Of a DNA stretch of 64,000 nt, positions 31,010-43,033 are shown piece by piece. How positions within the stretch are numbered: the first letter of the stretch is position 1; every line of letters starts with the position of its first letter. Source of the DNA: Litsea cubeba (Eukaryota > Streptophyta > Magnoliopsida > Laurales > Lauraceae); contig WHSA01000944.1 of the NCBI GenBank assembly GCA_012931725.1, positions 62,001 to 126,000 of the forward strand, in the 5' to 3' direction. The notes below the pieces were generated by a model, which was not told the DNA's origin, made no database searches, and worked only from the letters and a program-made list of their open reading frames with translations. The translations under genes were made by a program, and so were the position numbers.

Positions 31010-33082
31010 GGATTAATTATACACAACATGGGATCATGATTTCACATGGAGTGGCTCTGATACCACTGAAAGAAACTGTGATTCAGATCTGAACATCACT
31101 AGGGGAAGACGTTCATGGCCGATTTGTAACAAGACAGATTTTAAAAAATCTGATTTGGGCAGCATAAATCAGCCATAGTGATCGCAAAAGAACTCCATGA
31201 ATTCATGACCAACAAGTGTATAATTAAAGGAGATTCAAGAAGACTATTACCTTGAAGATTTGTAGACTTCAAATCTCTGGAAAAATAGATCCAAAGGGCT
31301 GAACTCAGACTTGCAATTACCAAACAACTTGCTGGAATTTTCTGCAGTAGAATTGCCTTTGATCTTCTTCTCTATGTCACTTCCAAATCTGATTGGCTAA
31401 GATGGTGGGATCTTAATCTCGGCTTCTAGATGGGATTTGAGAATATTTTTCTATGGAAAAATCTCAGACCTTGTGCTCTCATCAATCAAGAAGAGAGCTG
31501 GACGTGTGGGACACTTTGTAGCACTCCTTATTGTGGACATCCAAGGGGAAGCTTGGTCCCTTTTTATAGAAATTTTGGAATGGCTTTCCTTAAAAACTAT
31601 CTCTTCTAATTCTCATAGATGTCCTAAAAGGAAAATATAATCTAAAGATTTATTTCCTTTTAGAAACACTCCAATTAGAAAAGGAAACTAAGGAACATCC
31701 CATAAACTTTGGCAATTAGTAATCCTAGTTGCACAACACTTACTAATTTAAGTTTCTAATTAAAAAAAGAAACTTTCTCATAGGAATACTAATCCAAAGA
31801 GGAGTCCAACCTTCCAAGTACAGAGACCTACTCAAAATTGGAAACCTTACCCATGGAAATCCCATTATGGACGTCCCACATGATAATGCACACTATGGCC
31901 CACAAACAATTTATCTAGAATTAAATTCATGTATGCCATCAAAGGCCTATTTGAATTTAAACTCAAAATTATTTTTCCACTAAAATAATTCAACCAAATG
32001 TCATCTAAACAACTTAGGAAACCATGCTAACCTTGGAAAGTGACTAGAGAAGGGACCAAAAGACATATTTGCCATTGGCTCCCAAAATGACCAAAATGTC
32101 CATGCTAAACCCATAGCAACATAAAGACCATTTTAACCTTAACTCATTCCACTAAAGAGTTATGGTTGAACTCCAAGGACAAATATATAATATAATAAGC
32201 TCATCATAAAATGACAGTTGTCTTCGACCTACTAAGTGTAATGACCTAAATGCCCCTCTATGTAACATCCATAATCAAGTCAGGTTATCCAATGTACTAT
32301 CAACCTTCTCGATTACATCTAAACCTTAGAACTTCATATCCTTAACTTAATCATCATCCGGATATCATTCTCTTGGTCCAGGGAGCGACCCACAAGTTCA
32401 ATATCCATATGGAACATCCATATACTAAGATCTTAGATTTTGATGATTAATCGGATATTTCTAAGGGGACGATCATTCCATCATTAGATGGCATAGATTC
32501 TTTATTGCATCTGCACATCCCAACTGATCAAGTCCGAGTACCCAAAACACAGAGCTGTTGACCCATGAAAAAAATCTCACCCATAGTGAATTAAAGCACA
32601 AGAACTTAACTTCGTCAGTTCATCCACAAATCCTCAAGATTAAGAGCACTGGTCACTCAGTAGCAAGAGGTGACTTGATCTCTCTCAGTGATAGTACTAT
32701 TTTAGAGATCACGCCTACCATGGTCCTGTTCAATGCATTGCATATGCACGAATGAGATAAATCCGGGAAAGTCCTCCCATGAGTTAGGTAAGTCACCCTA
32801 AATACAGAGAGTCTCTCACTATAACTTATACCATGATGAAGTGCCCAGCTCCATCTCTCAGTTATGAACAAATATGTTGTTTCCAGTGTCCATGAATTAG
32901 ACCTATCTGAGTGTAGACACTACACACCTAATTCATTTACTAGAAACAATGGGCCTTACACAACCATACATATATACATGTTTAAAGAGAAAAGAATCAT
33001 TCCATTAAATAACCAGTAAATATCCAGTAACAAAAGATGAGAGTGCAGCAAGTGGGCTTTAGGGCATACACCAATCCCAACA
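31010..33082 (-). repeat. Copia 5' LTR with a short piece of leader (duplicate copy A)
   Basis: The LTR is 31067-33082 (2016 bp) on the minus strand, opening TGTTGGGATTGGTGTATGCC at 33082 and closing TTTCTTTCA at 31067. The primer site TGGTATCAGAGCC is at 31053-31065, and leader sequence runs to 31010, where it is cut. TATA box TCTATAAAAAGG at about 31558-31569. It matches copy G (48731-52030) but lacks the solo-LTR insertion there and keeps about 490 bp that copy G has lost. Confidence 0.9.
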
Positions 33083-34329
33083 GTTGCTACTTGATTTTAA
33101 TTAAAGTTAGGATCCTAATGTGAGAGATGGTTATCCTAAATGGGCAAGGATCTGGTGATGAAATCCAGTCCTTATCTTTCTGGGGTCGATTGCCCTTAAC
33201 TAATTAAGTGTGTGTCCAATTAGATGGTGTGTCAATCAAGCATTCACACTTTGCTAAAATTAAATCATCCAAGCCCCACTTGCAAGTAAAAGATTTGTGG
33301 GGTAAAGTTTAGAAATTCTTACAGTGGGTCCACGCAAATTCTTCAAACTGTGCAAGCTTAAACTCTATTTATTTTTTTAGCAATTTTGTAATTTTAAGAG
33401 CAACTTGTTTGCTTAAAAGCAATCCCCGCGATTTCCTTCCCCTTTTAGAGTCCTACAAAACTCAGATTGTAACCTCAAAGAAAACAACTAAAGTGTTAGA
33501 TTTAAATAAACTACTAAAAACAGCTAAAAATTGTTAATGAAATCCCTAAATTAAAAAAATCAACCTAATCTAAATTTTAAAAACCTAAACTATGGCAATT
33601 TGAATGAAAGAAGCAATTCTGAAACTCCTAATGCAGTCCTAAGTTAAATGAACACATTGCTGTCAAGTGCTGAAAAATATTCTAAGTGTTGAAACATGTT
33701 GCACAGGCCCAATTTTACAGATCTGTACGACCACTTTTTATTGATCAAAACCTTAAAACAGTGACTGGGATGTGATCTCCTAATATGCAAGAATCAAACA
33801 AAAAAAAAATAGAGACTAAAAAGGATAAGAAACAAAGAAGTTATGCTATCATGAAGTTAGCTACTTAGCCCAGTTTTGCTGCGGAATGCAGAATCTGCCA
33901 GACTGATTGGCCCTGTTCACGGCACTAAAAGTAGGGCTTCCAAAACGTATTTCTTTCTGGGATTTTCATGGTTCAAAGTCAATGTACCAAAGTCCAATCC
34001 AGCAAAATTTCAAGTCCAAGGGAGTCCGTTTGACTGGTTTTAAACGTGCGGACTTTTGGGCAAAAACCAGGCCTATTCTGTCACAAAATTAGTGCAGAAA
34101 TTTTTCTTCTTATTTAACCACTAGCAATCAGTCTGAAAATTATTTAAAAATCAGCAACCAAAACATGAAAAACAGTAACCACAAATATAAAGAAACACAA
34201 AAACTAAACCTAATGCAAGCTATGAATGCAACTAACTATAAAAATATGCCATGATAAGCAAAAAATAATGCTAGAAATCCTAACTAAATTTTTTTTCAAA
34301 TTGGCTCCCCGGCAATGGCGCCAAAAACT
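33083..34329 (-). other. Ty3 (Athila/Tat-like) 5' leader, duplicate copy
   Basis: No gene. On the minus strand it begins with a primer site GGCGCCATTGCCGGGG (34307-34327) right after the LTR at 34330, and runs to the copia LTR at 33082. It matches 52031-53275 at high identity. Confidence 0.85.
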
Positions 34330-36388
34330 TGATGTGATCTTTATCAATCATATAATACCGCAAGTGCACGGGTATCTAGATGAGACAGTAGCAAGAACAG
34401 GTCGAACCCACAAGAAGCTAATTAAAGAAACTTTTAGATTAAGAAAACTAATTAACTAACAATTATGAAAAGTTTTGAGTATTTAGAAATAAAAACAAGC
34501 AACTAATTTAGAAAGATAAAAACTACCAATTAATGAAAGTGATTAGAGCATAGGAATCCAATAAGCATCCACCAATTACTTATCAAGTAATCCTAACTTA
34601 TTCCAATTTTTACTTCAAATCAAAGATAAATCAATGTTTTTAATTTGGAAAATCTAACTTTAAAAACCCCTTTTTAATTATATAATCCAAAACCCAAAAC
34701 TTCCTTCACCTCATAAAAGATAAAAAAAAAAAAAAAATCTAAGCACTACCCATCAAAAGTAAGTATATATAAACCATCAAAAAGATCTAAGTCCTAAGCA
34801 TGGCCTATCAAACCTAAGCATGGATAGTCTTAAATCAATTTTTATTTTCAGAAATTACGAATGGAGATTTGCCTAGGGCACGAATTAAGACAAGTCTATT
34901 AATCATTAAGAACATAAAGATATGCCAACAAGTTAGAAATACTAGATAAATAAAAAGGAATCAGTTATCTTCATCCATCGCTCTAATCAAAACTAGCCCG
35001 CCATTGCAAAGAAGACTTCTTGATTTGTCATCAAAGATTGCATCTTTACAACTTCTCCTTCAAGTACTTGCTTGGACAAGGCCCAAAGCTACCCAAAATA
35101 AAAAAATATGGAGAACTAGAACTAGAACTAGAACTAGAAGAGGGGAAAGAAGAAAGGGGAAGAAGAGAGAGAGAATGGCTTGGCCACTTTATGAAGTAGA
35201 ATAGGCTTTTAGTTCTAGCCCCCTTGATGCTTCTTTTATACTTTTTGGCCTCTTGATTTTCAAGGAATTATTTCTATTCTATGACTTGATTGTTGGCTTA
35301 GCTTTCAAGCAAAGTTTCTTAGGTTGCAATTTGAATTGGAGATGATTTGTTACTAAGTGTGGTCTCTTGGGCTCCAAGTCTTGCCAAATTGAACTCTTCA
35401 AATATCTCTCATGTTGCCAATTTTAAAAACCTTTTGCAATTCCCGCATAGAATTATAATATTCAACTTCCCGAGGTTATATCTCCCTCAATTTAGCTCCG
35501 ATTTATGAAATCTTGGCTCCACGGATATGTACTCGAAAAGAGCTTTCCAACGGTGGGTAGATTGCACCAATTCGATACCCGGTTTGAAAGTTATGGCTAT
35601 TTCAATTTGCTATCCCTGAAAATTCCGAGAATAATGGCAATTAAGGGAACTTCTATGTTTGGCATGCAATGGGGTGTGTGGGACCCATGTTGGATGTTCA
35701 AGGAATGTTTAGACTCTTTCTTTGCTTGCTTGTTTGATTATCTTTCTATATTTGGCATGCTTCTTTACTTGCAACTTTGACTAATCAACTCCCCTTGCAA
35801 AGTTTCTAATTTTCTCTCTCTTTCTTGATTTTGGTTTCCAAATTTAGCAAGTTAACATCATCTTTCCAAATCTGAGTTTCTTCTTTCTTTTTGAGAATTT
35901 CCAATCTTTCCAACTCCACCAAGATGTCAAGATATGTGGGCCCACCATGAAGGGTGTCCCGCCTTTGATCTATCTCAAGTTTCACCAATACAGGTCCCAC
36001 TCTTGATTTCTCCTACATTAATAAAATTAAATAATGTCAATAATAATCAAGTGTGAGGAATATAGATGGACTATGCATGGGACTCTACATGCCTACTTAA
36101 TGCACCAAAAATACTCAACTTGCCAGAAATAACACATGGTGTCAAAATTAGCAGATATGCATTAGTGAAGCTAAAAAAACTAATTTTGGGTGATGAATGA
36201 GATGAGAACCCTAATTTCACAAAAGTCATGCAATGTAAAGAATTTTGACCAAATTTGACTAAGATTCCAACTATGATGCTTAAATGCATGAAATCATGAA
36301 ATTAAGTGTAATTATATGCAATTAGCCTAATTAAGTCCACAAATAATATAAAATGATGAATGAAAGCTACAATTTTGTGGACTTATCA
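34330..36388 (-). repeat. Ty3 LTR D (3' LTR of the gag-protease element)
   Basis: 2059 bp, opening TGATAAGTCCACAAAA at 36388 and closing GATCACATCA at 34330 on the minus strand. It matches LTR F (53276-55320). It is preceded by a purine tract TTGGTTTAGGGGTG (36389-36402) on the gag side and followed by a primer site on the other side. It therefore serves as 3' LTR of one unit and 5' LTR of the next, the signature of a tandem formed by LTR recombination. Confidence 0.9.
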
Positions 36389-36402
36389 CACCCCTAAACC
36401 AA

Positions 36403-37894
36403 CTTTTTGCTAGTCCTTGAGCAAAATAAGTGAAGAAGGAGAAGTTTACTATTCTAACTTAAGAAAAAGACAAATGCAGATAAACAAAAAATGATGCCAC
36501 TTTCGCTGGCCCTCTCGACTGCATTTAGCATATGCAGCTTGCCCTTAAGCCCCTAGGTTCCCCCTAGTGGACGAGTTGTGCCTCGTGAGGATTTGCAGTG
36601 AATATACCCACAAAATTCATTTATCCTAAAAATAAACATAGGAATAAAAATAAAGAAACTTTTTTTTTTCAAAAGGAAATCAAGTTATCTCGGACACTCT
36701 GTGTAACCCAGAATAGTCAAAATCTCAGACTTTTCAAATTCGGTTCATCATTCTAATGTCAAGTTTTTTTTTCTCTTTTTTTTTCTCTTTTTTTTTCTTT
36801 TTCAAATACCAAACTTTTGTGTGCCTTGTGCAAGTGTATACATCCAATCAATCTTTCAAATGTTCCACTATGATGTCATGAAAACAGAATTCTCTCTCAA
36901 ATACTCTGATCTTTCCTAGATTTAGTGGCTCATAAGTTTTCTTCTCAAGGCTACTATGACGGCTTTTGCACTACTGTATTTTCAAAGGCTGCGAGATGCA
37001 TCTCTATTTTCATTTTTTTTATGCACATGTGACTGTGCAATGCCTAGGTCCCTTAAGCTTTCTAATTAACCCATGTAACGAGCATTCGGCCAATGACTCC
37101 CAAATCAGATGGCTTTAGGGCACTAGGTATGTAAATACCCCTAAGGGCTTACTGGCTTGAGTTAAAAAGGCTACGAACCCAAACTAGTCACAAAACTTTT
37201 TATTCAAGACTTCTAACTAAACACTTTTTTTTTTGTTTTTTGCAGTCCTCAACAATAGGCAGCCTTTTTCAATTTGCCCGAATTAATCCAATGGTTTTGG
37301 TCGGCCTAACCATCCCGATGAAGAAGGTAGACTTACAAGGCTAGACTTCAGAAAGTCATTCTATCTTTCTTGAAAAACTCTAAATTCAACACCAAGGCTT
37401 CCTATCCAAAATCTTGATAGATGTATACATGTTTAAGTGAAAACAGAGTTTAGTATCATTTTGATATATTCTAGAAAAGATTTGAACTTTCATTTTACTT
37501 CCTTCCAAGGATTTCGAAATTCTGGATTTCCGAGCATCGTTGAATTTATCAATTCCTTTCAAAACTATCTTTTTAAAAAAAATATATTGCACAAATGAGA
37601 AATTGTCCTAAAATTTTTAAAAAAAAATTCCTAAAATTGAAAAAAAATCACCTAAAATTGGATAAGTGTGCTTGTTCCCACCCTCAAACCTAAACTAGAC
37701 AGCGTCCCGATGTCATGCATGTAATGTAGAAAATGATAATGTAAAATGAGGAAAAATAAATTGCAGGAGGTAAAGGAAAGAAGTTACCTGATGATTTTGC
37801 ATGGCGCTCCCTGTCCAAGGTTAGAAAAAAAAAACAAAAAAAAATCTAAACTAATAATAATAATCTATATAAAAATAAAGAAAAAGAAACTACC
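36403..37894 (-). other. Ty3 3' non-coding interior
   Basis: No coding region was recognised between the protease remnant and the purine tract. Homopolymer runs (T-rich at about 36660-36800, A-rich at about 37565-37660) dominate. Reverse transcriptase, RNase H and integrase, expected here in a complete element, are absent. Confidence 0.7.
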
Positions 37895-40471
37895 CTATTT
37901 GACACCTAACATGGATTCCTCCTGGATCCCAAACAAACTTACTTCTAAAATTGAGGTCAAGATCTCTCGTTTAGGTTGCCTCCTATTCTTTTCTATGAAT
38001 GAGGTTGAATCTAGCAGTGCATTCACCTTTACAATGTGGCCATCTATATCAAAATCACTCCCAAAATATGCTAGACAAACCTCTAATGGATCCTCACAGC
38101 CTAACTGGGGAGCAACATTTCCAACCAACGCTTGTAAGTAGCTGGCCTCACCAACCTCATCATCCTCATCTTGAGGTTGATTACTCACATTAAAGATGTT
38201 TAGTTGAACTGTCATGGTGCCAAATGAAATTTGCATCACTCCATTCCTACAATTAATCAAAGCATTGGATGTTGCTAGGAATGGTCATCCTAAAATGATT
38301 GGTATTTTAGCCACAGTTCTTGCTGGTTGATTCATGTCCAAGACAACAAAGTCTACAGGGATTACGAACTCTCCTACTTTAATCAGGACATCCTCCACTA
38401 CCCCCTTTGGGTATTGAATTGAAGCATCAGCCAATTGGAGGGTCACATGAGCTTTCTTCAACTCCCCCAAACCTAATTCTTCATAAACAGAGTATGGAAG
38501 GAGGTCCACACTTGCACCCAAGTCTAGTAAAGCGTGCTCAATATGATGGTCCCCTATCTTGCATGAAATTGTAGAACACCCTGGGTCCTTGTATTTGATT
38601 GGGACTGGACTTGAAATAACAGAACTAGCTGCTGAGCTAGGAAAGCTTTCTTGGGAACATTGGTGGTTCTTTTGAAGGTGCAAAGGTCCTTCAGGAACTT
38701 GGTATAGGCAGGAACTTGTTGGATCGCATCTAAAAGTGGGATGTTAATCCTCACTTGTTTGAATACTTCTAACATTTTGTCCAACTGAACAATTGATTTT
38801 ATTAAGCCTAGCCTCTGTGGGTATGGTGCCTTGGGAACATAAGTCCTAGGAGTGGGTTCACTAGGTGATGGTTCAACATTGACTGGGTTCTCTGGTTCTA
38901 ATATGGGTTCAGCATTCACACTTGGTTCCTCAGGTTCCATTTTCTCACGTGATTCTTCTTCAGGTTCCTTGGGTAGTTCCACCTTGTTATCCACCTGTGT
39001 ACCCGACCTAAGAGTGATAATGGATTGGACTTGTTCCAGGCCTATTCCTTTTATATCATGAACAACTTGGCCTTTGAGATTAGGTTCGGGTTGACTAGGG
39101 AAGGTTCCCTTGTCTCTGGCACTGATGGAGTTGGCCAGTTGGCCCATTTGATATTCCAGTTTTGCAAGTGATTGTGTGTTAGCATTCAAGCTCTGAATAA
39201 TGCTTTGCTGGAACTGGAGGGTATTCTGAGCTAACAGTTTCATGGTTTCCTCAAGAGAATCTATCCGTTGATTTTGTTGATTTTGGAAACCGAGTGGGGC
39301 ATTGGACTGAAATTGAATGGGCTGAAATTGATGTGATTGTGATGGGCCACCCTGAGTTGGACCCTTGGTCCAAGAAAAATTAGGATTATCCCTCCAACCT
39401 GGATTGTATGTGTTGGAGTATGGGTCATACCTCTGACGATTATCAAAATGAGTGTTTTGATAAAGCGTATTCACCTCCTCAATAGACTCGGTCCGACCCA
39501 AAGTTATTGGGTCAATCCCTCTTTTTATGGCCTGAGTATATTTCAATGACTTCAAAGTGTTTGGAGTAGGCTTTTGGTTCAGTTCTAAGGCCTCTATTCT
39601 CCTCACAAGTGTAGCCAATTTGGCCTCTGTCTCAATTTTGGGTTCAATCTTGAACATCCCCCCTTTTTCAGGAATGGTGGGTTTGATGGGCTCCCTCTTG
39701 ATAGGGGCCCACTGCAATGTATTTTCAGCGGATTCTTCCAAAAATATCCATGCTTCATCCGCTGTCTTCCGTGTAAACTTCCCACTACAGAAAGATTCCA
39801 CCATTTGCTTAGTAGGGTAATCCAAACCCTCATACACGATTTGGACCAATCAAATTTTTTCAAATCCATGGTGGGGACACTGGATTAAGAGGTCCTTGAA
39901 CCGTTCCAAATAATTGCAAAGTGTTTCCCCTTCCATTTGATGGAATCCATTGATGGCCTGCCTAATCGAAGCGGTTTTCTGCTTGGAGTAGAATTTTTTG
40001 GAAAATTCTTCGACTAGCTTATCCCATGTAGTGATGGACCTGGCCTGTAAGGCGTAAAGCCAAGCTTTATCCTTTTCTTTTAGGGAAAAAGGAAATAATC
40101 TAAGTTTTAGGGTCCTCCTCAGTCATGTTATTGATTCTCATGGTCCCACAGATGTCCTCAAGTTCCCTAACATGTTGATATGGGTTTTCTTGGTCTAGCC
40201 CACGGAATACTGGGAGCATCTGGATCATGCCAAATTTCAGCTCAAATGTGCCATTGGTCTGAGGGAGGGTGATGCAGGACGGTTGAGTTGTCCTAGTGGG
40301 GTACATGTAGTCCTTCAAAGTCATGGGTGGGTCCTCCTGATCAGCCATCATAACAATTTCTTCAAAGATTGAAGACTTTCCGACAACGGTTAAGGCTAAT
40401 TCGGGCTCTATCCTGACTAACCTTTTACTCTTACGTACCCACAGTTTCTCTCTCTCAGGTCTAAAGCGCAT
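37895..40471 (-). pseudogene. gag-pro: Ty3 (Athila/Tat-like) gag-protease, no polymerase
   Basis: Gag starts at 40471; LKDYMYPTRTTQPSCI, FRGLDQENPYQHVRE and ICGTMRINNMTEEDPK are typical for this clade. After a frameshift near 40100 it continues through CSGKFTRKTADEAWIFLEES, a Gln-rich middle, and YVPKAPYPQRL, IPLLDAIQQVPAY, AKFLKDLCT-like YTKFLKDLCT. Protease follows at 38683-37895: LLDLGASVDLLPYSVYEELG, LQLADASIQYPKGVVED, with the aspartic site D-L-G. A CGA-to-TGA-like stop sits at 38285 before PFLATSNALINCRNGVM. The frame ends at 37895 with no reverse transcriptase. It could be a gag-only non-autonomous type or a deletion product. Confidence 0.85.
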
Positions 40472-41034
40472 GCATCGGGTTCAACCTTAAAGAAATGCAA
40501 GCATAATCTATATGCGGGCCCTAATGGTTTTACTGGATGATGCACAAGCAGTCAAGCACAAAGATTAAGCACAAGAAATTATCCTAGGGTTAGCCTAACT
40601 CACTAGACAGCTCGTGACTAGTTTGAAGAGTGCACTAAGGCCTCCAATCCGGTCTTATGAAGCCAAACCGACCAGGTAAGTCCCTAGGATGAGTGGTGGG
40701 GTCACAATGCACTTGGCAAGGGTCCCGCTTAAGAACCAAACTCCTTGAACAGAGACCGCCACCCTTTTTGGTAGGGACAGGACTTACCTAGACATCAACT
40801 TGACCAAAGAGTGCAACTGGTGCAACCTTTTGTGGTCTTCGTCCTACTGAGCTCGAGTCCCATGGTCTCGTTGCTACTTGATTTTAATTAAAGTTAGGAT
40901 CCTAATGTGAGAGATGGTAAACCTAAATGGGCAAGGATCTGGTAATGAAATCCAGTCCTTATCTTTCTGGGGTCGATTGCCCTTAACTAATTAAGTGTGT
41001 GTCCAATTAGATGGTGTGTCAATCAAGCATTCAC
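40472..41034 (-). other. Ty3 leader next to gag, with a repeated 160-bp piece
   Basis: No gene. Bases 40873-41034 repeat the leader start found at 33083-33245 and 52031-52193 (GTTGCTACTTGATTT to CAAGCATTCACA) and then join directly to a truncated copia LTR at 41035. Confidence 0.85.
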
Positions 41035-43019
41035 ATAGGGTAAGACGTTCATGGCCGATTTGTAACATGACAGATTTTAAAAAATCTGATTTGGGCAGCA
41101 TAAATCAGCCATAGTGATCGCAAAATAACTCCATGAATTCATGACCAATAAGTGTATAATTAAAGGAGATTCAAGAAGACTATTACCTTGAAGATTTGTA
41201 GACTTCAAATCTCTGAAAAAATAGATCCAAAGGGCCGAACTCAGACTTGCAATTACCAAACAACTTGCTGGAATTTTCTGCAGTAGAATTGCCTTTGATC
41301 TTCTTCTCTATCTCACTTCCAAATCTGATTGGCTAAGATGGTGGGATCTTAATCTAGGTTTCTAGATGGGATTTGAGAATCTTTTTCTATGGAAGAATCT
41401 CAGACCTTGTGCTCTCATCAATCAAGAAGAGAGCTGGACGTGTGGGATACTTTGTAGCACACCTTATTGTGGACGTCCAAGGGGAAGCTTGGTCCCTTTT
41501 TATAGAAACTTTGGAATGGGTTTCCTTAAAAACTATCTCTTCTAATTCTCATAGATGTCCTAAAAGGAAAATATAATCTAAAGATTTATTTCCTTTTAGA
41601 AACACTCCAATTAGAAAAGGAAACTAAGGAACATCCCATAAACTTTGGCAATTAGTAATCCTAGTTGCACAACACTTACTAATTTAAGTTTCTAATTCAA
41701 AAAAGAAACTTTCTCATAGGAATATTAATCCAAAGAGGAGTCCAACCTTCCAAGTAGAGAGACCTACTCAAAATTGGAAACCTTACCCATGGAAATCCCA
41801 TTATGGACGTCCCACATGATAATACACACCATGGCCCACAAACAATTTATCTAGAATTAAATTCATGTATGCCATCAAAGGCCTATTTGAATTTAAACTC
41901 AAAATTATTTTTCCACTAAAATAATTCAACCAAATGTCATCTAAACAACTTAGGAAACCATGCCAATCTTGGAAAGTGACTAGAGAAGGGACCAAAAGAC
42001 ATATTTGCCATTGGCTCCCAAAATGACCAAAATGTCCATGCTAAACCCATAGCAACATTAAGACCATTTTAACCTTAACTCATTCCACTAAAGAGTTATG
42101 GTTGAACTCCAGGGACAAATATATAATACAATAAGCTCGTCATAAAATGACAGTTGTCTTCGACCTACTAAGTGTAATGACCTGAATGCCTTTCTATGTA
42201 ACATCCATAATCAAGTCAGGTTATCCAATGTACTATCAACCTTCTCGATTACATCTAAACCTTAGAACTTCATATCCTTAACTTAATCATCATCCGGATA
42301 TCATTCTCTTGGTCCAGGGAGCGACCCACAAGTTCAATATCCATATGGAACATCCATATACTAAGATCTTAGATTTTGATTATTAATCGGATAATTCTAA
42401 GGGGACGATCATTCCATCATTAGATGGCATAGATTCTTTATTGCATCTGCACGTCCCAACTGATCAAGTCCGAGTACCCAAAACACAGAGCTGTTGACCC
42501 ATGAAAAGAATATCACCCATAGTGAATTAAAGCACAAGAACTTGACTTCGTCAGTTCATCCATAAATGCTCAAGATTAAGAGCACTGGTCACTCAGTAGC
42601 AAGAGGTGACTTGATCTCTCTCAGTGATAGTACTATTTTAGAGATCACACCTACCATGGTCCTGTTCAATGCATTGCATATGCACTAATGAGATAAATCC
42701 GGGAAAGTCCTCCCATGAGTTAGGTAAGTCACCCTGAATACAGGAGAGTCTCTCACTATAACTTATACCAAGGTGAAGTGCCTAGCTCCATCTCTCAGTT
42801 ATGGACAAATATGTTGTTTCCAGTGTCGATGAATTAGACCTATTTGTGTGTAGACACTACACACCTAATTCATTTACTAGAAACAATGGGCCTTAGACAA
42901 CCATACATATATACATGTTTAAAGAGAAAAGAGTCATTCCATTAAATAACCAGTAAATATCCAGTAACAAAAGATGGGAGTGCACCTAGTGGGCTTTAGG
43001 GCATACACCAATCCCAACA
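41035..43019 (-). repeat. 3' LTR of copia element 1 (truncated at its end)
   Basis: Opens TGTTGGGATTGGTGTATGCC at 43019. Similarity to LTR A stops at TAGGGG near 41035, so about 35 terminal bases including TTTCTTTCA are lost. The purine tract GTGCAAGTGGGAGTT (43020-43034) precedes it on the minus strand. Confidence 0.9.
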
Positions 43020-43033
43020 AACTCCCACTTGCA

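Noticed and set aside
33907..34459. Small open frames in the Ty3 leader and LTR
   Set aside because: They repeat in both copies but have no domain and lie across the primer site and LTR boundary; they are by-products of non-coding sequence.
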